NCBI GenBank assembly: GCA_022837595.1
Contig: JALHFX010000060.1
Coordinates: 1 to 57,543, forward strand
Length of the DNA: 57,543 bases
Origin: Propionibacterium sp.
GTDB lineage: Bacteria > Actinomycetota > Actinomycetes > Propionibacteriales > Propionibacteriaceae
Direction: 5' to 3'
This document shows positions 51,391 through 57,543 of this stretch, one piece after another. The translations under genes and the position numbers were made by a program. Within the stretch, counting starts at the first letter, position 1, and every line of letters begins with the position of its first letter. A model generated the notes under the pieces. It made no database searches, was not told where the DNA came from, and saw only the letters and a list, made by a program, of their open reading frames with translations.

Positions 51391-52373
51391 CGCTGCTCCC
51401 CTGTCTCGGACAGCTCCCGGGCCTCGCCATGTACCGCGAGGACGCCGCGCAGATGCGCGAGTACTGCGGCACGCAATTCAGCCGGCTCCAGCACGATGAC
51501 GTCCGGTCCGTAGCTTGCGATCTCGGCCACCGCGTTGTTCTGGTTGAGCCGCACTCGGTAGGCCTCGAATCCTGAGGGAAGCTCGATCGGCGAGTGCTCG
51601 AGTTCGCCGCGACGCCGAAGAGCAGGTGCCCGTTCGGAACGGATCGCCAGAACAACGTCGAAATCCGACTTGATGCTCAACTGCTCGGCGTAGTCTCCCA
51701 AAGCCTCATTGTCGGGCGGCACGAACGAATCCGGAGGGCCAAATCTGGATACTGCACCGGCGATGCGGGACAACTTGAAGATCCGGGGAGCCTGCCTATC
51801 GCAGTCGAATGCGAGCAGATAGCTGTTGCTATTGCGCAGCACCAACCGCCAGGGCTGAACGGTACGTTGCTGTCCACCTTTGTATGTGAAACGTACGGTC
51901 TGACGTTCGATCATCGCTTCGCGAAGTGGATCGAAGGCTGCTTCGCGCACGCTCAGCCGGGGTGCGAGTGCTCGCAACCGGCTCGGGTCCGGATCGACTC
52001 CTGCGGCTCTCAGCTTCGCAAGAGCCTGCCGGGTCTGGTCTGCGACGCTCGCCTGCTGCCAAACGGTGGCTGCCAAACCCAGCACCATTGCTTCCTCACC
52101 GGTGAACTCGCACGGGGGCAGCTCAAAGTCCGTGCGCACGATCCGGTAGCCGGGCTCGTCATCGAAGAAGCGCTCATTACTACCAGTCTCGACCGGGATA
52201 CCCATCGCCCGCAGATCATCCTTGTCGCGTTCGAAAGTGCGGTTGAAGTTCTCGTCGCTGAGGTCCCGGTATGCTTCAACTGTTTCGCGGATCTTGGCTC
52301 GAGGCACATAACGTCGTGAGCTGAGCAGCAGAATCGTCAGATTGACCAGTCTCTCCGTCTTGCGTGCAGCCAC
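51387..52373 (-). CDS. pafB: WYL-domain transcriptional regulator PafB-like
   Basis: A 328-residue paralogue of PafC. It has an HTH (RLVNLTILLLSSRRYVPRAKIRETVEAY), a linker with FERDKDDLRAMGIPVE, the WYL domain (TVQPWRLVLRNSNSYLLAFDCDRQAPRIFKLSRIA) and a WCX tail. It begins the pafB-pafC-tatA-tatC operon and is divergent from gluQ across 75 bp. It probably senses single-stranded DNA or its products, as in mycobacteria. Given the broken recO in this window, its response is of interest. Confidence 0.88.
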   Translation of the reverse strand: MAARKTERLVNLTILLLSSRRYVPRAKIRETVEAYRDLSDENFNRTFERDKDDLRAMGIPVETGSNERFFDDEPGYRIVRTDFELPPCEFTGEEAMVLGLAATVWQQASVADQTRQALAKLRAAGVDPDPSRLRALAPRLSVREAAFDPLREAMIERQTVRFTYKGGQQRTVQPWRLVLRNSNSYLLAFDCDRQAPRIFKLSRIAGAVSRFGPPDSFVPPDNEALGDYAEQLSIKSDFDVVLAIRSERAPALRRRGELEHSPIELPSGFEAYRVRLNQNNAVAEIASYGPDVIVLEPAELRAAVLAHLRGVLAVHGEARELSETGEQR

Positions 52374-52448
52374 CCATTAACGCTAGCAGGCGTTCTTTGC
52401 GCGGGCGCTGGACGAGCGCTGTCGAGTCCAAGACGTAAGCTCGGCTCC

Positions 52449-53372
52449 ATGAACATCGGACGATTCGCCCCCAGTCCCACGTCCGATTTACACCTGGGGA
52501 ATCTGCGTACCGCGCTGCTCGCCTGGCTGTTGGCTCGCGATGGCGCCGGCGGATTCGTCTTGCGCATCGAGGACTTGGACCAACAACGCGTCTCGGCAGC
52601 CCCACACATCGCAGAACGTCAGCTGGCCGATCTCAGTTCGTTGGGCATCGACTGGGATGGAACGGTCGTGCGCCAGTCGCAACGTCTTCAGCTCTATCGT
52701 GATGCCGCCGCGGGGCTAGAGACCTATGAGTGCTACTGCACTCGCCGTGAGATCGCGGAGGCATCTCAGGCCCCGCACGGGGCGTATCGGCCCTATCCGG
52801 GGACCTGCGCGCGGTTGAGCGAGAGCCAGCGGGCTGCCCGGCGCGCGGTCCGCCCGGCCGCGATCCGGGTCCGAGCCGGTGGGGCAACCGCGACGGTGCA
52901 CGATCTGCACGCAGGTGAGGTGAGCGGTGACGTTGACGACTTCGTACTCTTCCGCGCCGACGGTACCCCGGCCTACAACCTGGCTGTCGTCGTTGACGAT
53001 GGCTTGCAGGGTGTCACTGAGGTGTGCCGAGGTGCCGATCTGCTCGAGTCTGCTCCCCGGCAGGCTTGGTTGGCCGGCAAGCTCGGTTTCGAGCCCCCAA
53101 GCTACGCGCATGTGGGGTTGGCATTGAACTGTTCGGGTACCAGGCTCGCCAAGCGGGACGGCGCAGTCACTCTCTCGGCTCTGGCAGCATCCGGTGTGAA
53201 CAGTCAGCAGGTATTTCGGATGATCGCCACCTCGGCAGGGCTACCAGAGACGAGTTCTGCCCCAGAACTGCTGGAGGCTGTTCGTGGACGCGATTGGTGG
53301 ACCGCCGCCAAGATCTGGCAGCCCTGGGTCGTCGACCCTCAAGGCCAGAAACCGCCGTCCGCCTCGCAGTAG
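52449..53372 (+). CDS. gluQ: Glutamyl-Q tRNA(Asp) synthetase
   Basis: A 307-residue, anticodon-domain-less GluRS paralogue. The HIGH-like motif lies in GRFAPSPTSDLHLGNLRTAL, the zinc-site cysteines are in YECYCTRREI...YPGTC, and the KMSKS-like motif is GTRLAKRDGAVTL. It attaches glutamate to queuosine 34 of tRNA-Asp, so it needs Tgt, which is also in this window. The stop codon lies inside the first unit of the repeat array at 53367. Confidence 0.9.
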   Translation: MNIGRFAPSPTSDLHLGNLRTALLAWLLARDGAGGFVLRIEDLDQQRVSAAPHIAERQLADLSSLGIDWDGTVVRQSQRLQLYRDAAAGLETYECYCTRREIAEASQAPHGAYRPYPGTCARLSESQRAARRAVRPAAIRVRAGGATATVHDLHAGEVSGDVDDFVLFRADGTPAYNLAVVVDDGLQGVTEVCRGADLLESAPRQAWLAGKLGFEPPSYAHVGLALNCSGTRLAKRDGAVTLSALAASGVNSQQVFRMIATSAGLPETSSAPELLEAVRGRDWWTAAKIWQPWVVDPQGQKPPSASQ

Positions 53373-53725
53373 CTACCGAAAGCCACATCCGCCCACAGCA
53401 TCTCCCGAAACCCCCACCCACAGCAGCTACCGAAAGACGCACCCCCACCCCTACCCACAGCAGCTACCGAAAACCACACCCCTACCCACAGCAGCTCCCG
53501 AAAACCACACCCCCACCCCTACCCACAGCAGCTACCGAAAACCACACCCCCACCCGCAGCGGCTACCGGAAGTTTCAGCGGCTACCGAATGTTCGGTAGC
53601 CGCTGAAACTTCCGGTAGCCGCTGTGCGGCCGCACGAGCATTCCGGTAGCCGCTGTGCGGCCGCACGAGCATTCCGGTAGCCGCTGTGCGGACGCGTGAG
53701 CATTCCGGTGGCCGGTGCGACGATC
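53367..53725. repeat. Convergent array of short repeats with a central 33-bp perfect hairpin
   Basis: The left half has about six copies of ACAGCAGCTACCGAAA (some with CTCCCG) spaced by C-rich ACCACACCCCCACCC-type linkers. The right half has inverted, diverged copies (TTCCGGTAGCCGCTG) spaced by TGCGGCCGCACGAGCA. In the centre, arms 53557-53589 and 53592-53624 form a perfect 33-bp inverted repeat with a 2-nt loop. It sits between the convergent gluQ and FKBP genes and extends into the gluQ stop. No coding potential is supported. It may act as a terminator, a recombination site or a small-RNA source. Confidence 0.85.
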
Positions 53726-53880
53726 GCGAGCTGTTGCAAACAGCCACGCATCCCGGCTGCTGCTGACTCGTGCCTCGGCACAGTCGGCGGTTCTCAGTTC
53801 CGGGTAGTTCTCAGCTCCAGGTTGTCGTCAGCCCAGGTGGATCGCAGCCTGGCGAAGATCTCCGCAGAACCGTTTGGCCT
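53726..53880. other. Remainder of the gluQ-FKBP intergenic region
   Basis: About 155 bp between the repeat array and the FKBP stop contain a weak further copy of the GGTGGCCGGTG-type repeat at the left edge and short direct repeats (GTTCTCAG). No gene is supported. Confidence 0.4.
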
Positions 53881-54909
53881 CTAGCCGTACTGCTGCGCGA
53901 AGAGCAGATCGACCACGCAGGTAGCGGAGGTATTGGGGGCCATCGACGGCGTCCGGTTTCCATTGGGGTAGGCAACGCTGCCGGGCATCGTGACGAGCAC
54001 CCGACTGCCGATCGGCTGGCCGACCAAGGAACTGAACAGGGTCTCATGCACCGCGGCTCCAAGGGCGTCGGTGACTGCCGGCCCGGCGTAATCGTTGTAG
54101 TACTCCGTCCCGTCCCACGTCATGCAGACCGCATGCGAAGTCAACGCATCACTCGACTGCAGAGCCGCGCCACTGCCTTTGATGATCGGGTAGACACCTA
54201 CGTCTGTCGGCTCGGCGAGACCGCTGGGGATCGTGATCTGAGGCACGCCACCTTCCTCGCTCACCTGCGGGACGTCGGCGGGCAGCGTCGTGGTCTCGCC
54301 GACTGGACCCCCGAGTTCTGAGTCGAGGATGTCGACGATGAACAACAGCGTGTCACCGGGCTCGATACCCGCACTCGGCTGGCCGTTGGGGTCATAGGCC
54401 TGCGAACTTGTGATGGCGATCGCGACACGACTGCCGACATGCTGACCGACAACACCGGTTGCGAAGCCGGGGATGAGCTGGGAGAGCTGGAAAGTCGCGG
54501 GGCTACCGCTGAGCCAGGTAGAGTCGAAAACGGAACCGGTGCGAGCATTCAGACCCTCGTAACGTACCGTGATCGTTGCGGATGCGTTCGGGACCTCCGG
54601 ACCGGTGCCCTCAATGATCACCTTGGTCATGGTCTCATCGACCTTGAAGGGATACGGTGCCTCGACAGTCGGCTGAGTATCCCAGTCCCCGCTGACTTCG
54701 ACGCTGTCAAGACTCGTGAGCACTGTGGGTTCAACGGTTGGTGTTGCGCTGGGTGTCGCGCTCGCCGCAGTGTCAGACATAGTCGGGCTCGTGGTCTCGA
54801 CAGATTCACCGCCGCAGGCGGCCAGAGTCAAGGCCAGAGCCAAAGCTCCGGTAACTGCGCCCAAACGGGCACGACGAGTTGGAGAGGACTGTATTCGATC
54901 GTCACGCAC
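53881..54909 (-). CDS. FKBP-type peptidyl-prolyl isomerase lipoprotein
   Basis: A 342-residue exported lipoprotein: basic start, hydrophobic stretch GAVTGALALALTLAACGGE with lipobox LAAC, then a Ser/Thr/Pro-rich linker. Domain 1 (about residues 85-190) is an FKBP fold: ATITVRYEGLNARTGSVFDST, FQLSQLIPGFATGVVGQHVGSRVAIAI. A second, diverged FKBP-like domain follows (GSGAALQSSDALTSHAVCMTW ... GQPIGSRVLVTMPGSV). It probably helps fold exported proteins. Intact. Confidence 0.88.
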   Translation of the reverse strand: MRDDRIQSSPTRRARLGAVTGALALALTLAACGGESVETTSPTMSDTAASATPSATPTVEPTVLTSLDSVEVSGDWDTQPTVEAPYPFKVDETMTKVIIEGTGPEVPNASATITVRYEGLNARTGSVFDSTWLSGSPATFQLSQLIPGFATGVVGQHVGSRVAIAITSSQAYDPNGQPSAGIEPGDTLLFIVDILDSELGGPVGETTTLPADVPQVSEEGGVPQITIPSGLAEPTDVGVYPIIKGSGAALQSSDALTSHAVCMTWDGTEYYNDYAGPAVTDALGAAVHETLFSSLVGQPIGSRVLVTMPGSVAYPNGNRTPSMAPNTSATCVVDLLFAQQYG

Positions 54910-54949
54910 CAGTGCAGATTACCCGACTGGGCGGATAATCGGCCCATCG

Positions 54950-55687
54950 TCAAAGCTCGACGATATCGAGCAGAGCCCCTAACTCTGTTTGAGTCAGCTC
55001 ACGAGTCTGCCCAGCCTGCAGCTGCCCCAGCTTCACCGGACCGACCGAGATTCGGGAAAGTTGGCGCACCGGATACCCGACCGCGTCCATCATCCGGCGC
55101 ACAATGCGGTTGCGTCCCGAGTGCAGCGTGATCTGTACAAGGCTGCGCGACGAGGCGCGTTGCACGAGTTTTAGCTTGTCTGTTTTGATAGGGCCATCCT
55201 CCAAGGTGACGCCCTTCTCCAAACGACGCAAGGTCTTGTTGTCGAGTAGGCCTTCGACTTCGACGAGGTACGTCTTCGGCACCTCATGTCGGGGGTGTGT
55301 CAGCTTATTCGCGAATTCGCCGTCGTTGGTCAGGATCAGAAGTCCTGCGGTATCGGTGTCGAGCCGTCCGACATGGAATAGCCGCTGATGCCTGGGCACA
55401 TACTGCTGCAGGTTGGGTCGTCCTTGAGGATCGTCCATCGTCGAAACGACGCCGCGCGGCTTGTTCAATGCCAGGTAGAGGTGTCGGCGTGGGGGTGGGA
55501 TCCGCGAGCCATCGACCCGAATCACGTCCCGATCAGGGTTGACCCGCAGTCCCTGTTCGTTCACGATCTTGCCGTTGACTTCGACGCGGCCTTCAGCGAT
55601 TAATTCCTCGCTGGCGCGTCGGCTTGCCACGCCCGCTTGTGCGAGCACCTTCTGCAGACGAATGCCGTCAGCTGGCTGGTCAATCAT
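54950..55687 (-). CDS. rluB: 23S rRNA pseudouridine synthase RluB-like
   Basis: A 245-residue protein. It has an S4 domain (IRLQKVLAQAGVASRRASEELI) and the RsuA/RluB catalytic core with LFHVGRLDTDTAGLLILTNDGEF (catalytic Asp) and ITLHSGRNRIVRRMMDAVGYPVRQLSRI. ATG is preceded by GGAGAAAA. It modifies 23S rRNA helix 89-type positions; substrate is assigned by family. In actinobacteria it normally follows scpA and scpB, which here are only remnants. Confidence 0.92.
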   Translation of the reverse strand: MIDQPADGIRLQKVLAQAGVASRRASEELIAEGRVEVNGKIVNEQGLRVNPDRDVIRVDGSRIPPPRRHLYLALNKPRGVVSTMDDPQGRPNLQQYVPRHQRLFHVGRLDTDTAGLLILTNDGEFANKLTHPRHEVPKTYLVEVEGLLDNKTLRRLEKGVTLEDGPIKTDKLKLVQRASSRSLVQITLHSGRNRIVRRMMDAVGYPVRQLSRISVGPVKLGQLQAGQTRELTQTELGALLDIVEL

Positions 55688-55704
55688 CAGTTTTCTCCAC
55701 GTTG

Positions 55705-55925
55705 TCAGGGGTAATTGCCAAGGCAGACAATTTCATCGGCTAAATCGGCTGCCTCTGGTAGCTGGGACGCAATCGGCGGCAGGTCATCCAGACTAGCCAG
55801 CCCGAGGCGCTCAAGGAAGCGACTGGTCGTAGACAGTAACCCCGCACCGGTGGTCTTGTCTCGGTCTTCTTCGGCGTCCAAGCCTCGCGCGATCAACGCG
55901 CGCACAACGTCCTGTCTACGGCCAA
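55705..55925 (-). pseudogene. scpB: scpB remnant (C-terminal part only)
   Basis: This open stretch encodes QDVVRALIARGLDAEEDRDKTTGAGL and LSTTSRFLERLGLASLDDLPPIASQLPEAA, the C-terminal winged-helix end of ScpB, the accessory subunit of SMC-kleisin condensin. The first ~120 residues are absent. Upstream the DNA passes directly into scpA-like codons (DLLLQLIGRR), so a deletion of roughly 1 kb fused the two genes. A non-functional remnant. Confidence 0.75.
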
Positions 55926-56042
55926 TCAGCTGAAGGAGTAGATGGGACCCTCGAAGTTGCTGAGCCGGATGAGGAATGACCCGCAGGTGCGTGGACCCTG
56001 GTCATTGCCGCAGGCGATCCAAGACTTCGAGATTCTCACCAC
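55926..56042 (-). pseudogene. scpA: scpA remnant (N-terminal part only)
   Basis: A GTG near 56039-56042 can start a frame reading ...GSFLIRLSNFEGP, the conserved ScpA N-terminus (normally NFEGPFDLLLQLI). After FEGP a likely 4-bp loss shifts the frame. The bases that would encode DLLLQLIGRR follow, and they run straight into scpB codons. The kleisin middle and C-terminus are missing. Loss of ScpA would compromise SMC-dependent chromosome segregation unless another copy exists. Confidence 0.68.
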
Positions 56043-56346
56043 CTACTTGAAGCTCATCGGCGAGCATGTCGATCGCGACGCGTACCAGTCGTCCCCGATC
56101 GACGTTGATGCCGTGATCGGCACGCAAACGCAGCCGAATCTGCTCCAGGCTGAGCAGTTCTTCAGTGCTGACATAAACCGTGATCTTTTCGTCATGTCGC
56201 ACCCGACCTGTCGGACCGGTCGCCTTCTTCGCCGGCTGCGGAGCCGATCCAGAATCGCTCTCGCTCGCCGAAGACTCTGTTGTCGCCGACTCAGTCAGTC
56301 CGCGAAAGAGCTCGTTAGCGCCAGGCAGCTTCACCCGACGTGACAT
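56002..56346 (-). CDS. Small conserved actinobacterial protein between parA and scpA
   Basis: A 114-residue protein reading MSRRVKLPGANELFRGLTES, an acidic Ser/Glu-rich linker, then HDEKITVYVSTEELLSLEQIRLRLRADHGINVDRGRLVRVAI. The second half looks like a ribbon-helix-helix-type DNA-binding fold. Homologues sit between parA and scpA in many actinobacteria; the function is unknown but possibly related to chromosome partition. It overlaps parA by 16 bp. Confidence 0.82.
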   Translation of the reverse strand: MSRRVKLPGANELFRGLTESATTESSASESDSGSAPQPAKKATGPTGRVRHDEKITVYVSTEELLSLEQIRLRLRADHGINVDRGRLVRVAIDMLADELQVGGENLEVLDRLRQ

Positions 56347-57257
56347 CTGAGCAACACCTCTCGGGTGAGCATCCGATACGCTTCGGCCCCGGGTGAAGTA
56401 GGCGCATATTCGGTGATCGGCTCACCCGCAACAGTCGTCTCTGGAAACTTCACTGTCCGCCGAATCACGGTATGGAAGACCGTGTCGCCGAAAGCCTCCA
56501 GCACACGCTGCAGAACCTCACGGCTGTGCAGGGTACGCGAGTCGAACATCGTTGCCAAGATGCCGATGACCTCCAGGTCCGGGTTCAGTCTGTCGATAAC
56601 TTTCGAGATGGTATCCGTCAGCAAAGCCACGCCGCGTAGCGCAAAGAACTCGCATTCGAGCGGGATAATCACTTTGTCGGACGCCGTCAGCGCATTGATC
56701 GTCAGCAGACCGAGTGATGGCGCGCAATCAATAAGAATGAAATCGTAGCGATCACGGACGCGGTCGAGCACCCGTTTCAGGGTCTGCTCCCGAGCGACCT
56801 CGCCCACCAGTTGGACTTCAGCAGCCGAAAGATCGATATTGGCGGGCAACAGGTCCATACCGTCGGTATCGGTGGATAGCACGATCTCGTCGAAGGAGTA
56901 CTCCCGACTGAGCAGCAAGTTGTAGATCGATTGGTCCAGATTGTGCGGATTGACACCAAGCCCTACAGAAAGCGATCCCTGCGGATCGAAGTCGACCAGC
57001 AGAACCCGTCGACCGGTTTCTGCGAGCCCAGCACCGAGGTTGATCGTGCTCGTGGTCTTGCCCACGCCGCCCTTCTGGTTCGTCATGGAAATTATGATCG
57101 CGTTTTTGGGACCAGGCTGTGGGGGCGACGGCTCAGGCAGATCAGGTAGTGGACGACCGGTAGGCCCGAGTTCGATCTCCGGCTCATCGGGTTCGGCATC
57201 ATCGACGATGTCGACCTCAAACAGGCCGTCATCCGCCCGCATTGATCGATCATTCAT
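56331..57257 (-). CDS. parA: ParA/Soj-family ATPase
   Basis: Start at ATG 57257 (MNDRSMRADDGLFEV), preceded by AAGGAG with a good spacer; the upstream ATG at 57302 lacks this. The deviant Walker A is QKGGVGKTTSTINLGAGLA, Walker A' is VDFDPQGSLSVGLG and Walker B is FILIDCAPSLGLLT. The N-terminal ~50 residues are acidic/Pro-rich, a feature of the actinobacterial scp-linked ParA rather than the oriC-linked one. It heads the parA-DUF-scpA-scpB-rluB cluster. Intact. Confidence 0.92.
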   Translation of the reverse strand: MNDRSMRADDGLFEVDIVDDAEPDEPEIELGPTGRPLPDLPEPSPPQPGPKNAIIISMTNQKGGVGKTTSTINLGAGLAETGRRVLLVDFDPQGSLSVGLGVNPHNLDQSIYNLLLSREYSFDEIVLSTDTDGMDLLPANIDLSAAEVQLVGEVAREQTLKRVLDRVRDRYDFILIDCAPSLGLLTINALTASDKVIIPLECEFFALRGVALLTDTISKVIDRLNPDLEVIGILATMFDSRTLHSREVLQRVLEAFGDTVFHTVIRRTVKFPETTVAGEPITEYAPTSPGAEAYRMLTREVLLRCHVG

Positions 57258-57459
57258 GCGCGTGCTCCTTAAGGCTGGTGACAAAGCAAGATTAATCGAC
57301 ATGTCACCTTCCCCGCGGCCAATGAGACGACTCGCCGGGCCTGCAGCACGACTCTCGATCGCTGCTTCACGGTTTTGCGTGCGCGCTTTTCAAACCGTTC
57401 GAGACGGACGAATATCCTGAAAGTGCGAATAGAAGCCTGAAATTGTGTGTATATGGGTA

Positions 57460-57500
57460 TTCCCCTGTCCCTCTTCCGTGTGGGAAGAAGAACAGGGGAA
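57460..57500 (-). terminator. Terminator of the rRNA operon
   Basis: TTCCCCTGT (57460-57468) pairs with ACAGGGGAA (57492-57500), with internal partial pairing of CCCTCTTCC and GGAAGAAG, forming a long hairpin. It lies 8 bp beyond the 5S rRNA 3' end on the minus strand and separates it from parA. Confidence 0.75.
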
Positions 57501-57507
57501 TATGTGG

Positions 57508-57543
57508 TGTCCGGCAGTGACCTAGTCTCCCACAGGCTCCCGC
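57508..57543 (-). rRNA. rrf: 5S ribosomal RNA, 3' end only
   Basis: The minus strand reads GCGGGAGCCTGTGGGAGACT then AGGTCACTGCCGGACA, the conserved 3' end of actinobacterial 5S rRNA (GTGGGAGACTAGGTC...GCCGGACA). The remainder lies beyond the window edge. An rRNA operon therefore reads toward parA. Confidence 0.88.

Noticed and set aside
53367..53725. CRISPR array
   Set aside because: Units are short, linkers are themselves repeated and C-rich, half the units are inverted, and no cas gene is nearby.

Overview
The window looks like a chromosome segment of a high-GC actinobacterium, most likely from the Propionibacteriales/Propionibacteriaceae. This placement is inferred from pafBC-tatAC, DUF5709, a eukaryotic-type GlyRS, a FolP2-type pterin protein, parA next to scpA, and alpha-ribazole (cobamide) salvage. 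No species can be assigned from sequence alone.

Layout. 1-4.9 kb: the 3' end of a VOC-family gene, then (minus strand) a four-gene osmoprotectant-type (OpuC-like) ABC importer followed by a PLP-dependent transsulfuration-type lyase. 5-16.6 kb: an accessory island holding two related decayed IS elements, an unrelated IS3-type orfA remnant, and a giant secreted PKD/Ig-like protein gene with an embedded SGNH hydrolase domain. The island ends beside a tRNA-Asn(GTT). 16.9-24 kb (minus): small unknown protein, sigma factor, dnaG, dgt, dus and an MFS transporter. 24-28.7 kb: an apparent alpha-ribazole salvage locus (CblS-like kinase, ECF transporter S/A/T genes, GntR regulator). 28.7-35.7 kb: glyS, a Zur-controlled zinc operon (znuA-znuC-znuB-zur), an HtrA-like protease and recO. 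35.8-42.4 kb: uppS, bioB, folP2-like, leuA and a mannitol-dehydrogenase-family gene. 42.5-46.8 kb (minus): DUF5709, phoH, ybeY, corC and era. 46.9-53.4 kb: pafB-pafC-tatA-tatC-tgt-hemH (minus), with gluQ divergent. 53.4-53.9 kb: a striking convergent repeat array centred on a perfect 33-bp inverted repeat. 53.9-57.5 kb (minus): FKBP lipoprotein, rluB, remnants of scpB/scpA, a small conserved gene, parA, and the 3' end of a 5S rRNA.

The strongest overall signal is the number of non-trivial lesions in otherwise well-preserved genes. There are exact tandem microduplications of 19, 20 and 22 bp (giant surface gene twice, phoH). There are also internal deletions with frameshift in leuA, dus, recO and the ECF ATPase, and a deletion fusing scpA to scpB. 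They may reflect real genome erosion or error-prone end joining, reversible (phase-variable) duplications, or assembly joins. Re-sequencing across the junctions would decide. Other notable points are a leaderless-looking Zur-regulated znuA promoter, tandem operators before bioB, co-occurrence of Tgt and GluQ (queuosine pathway), and a ferrochelatase that resembles the proteobacterial type.
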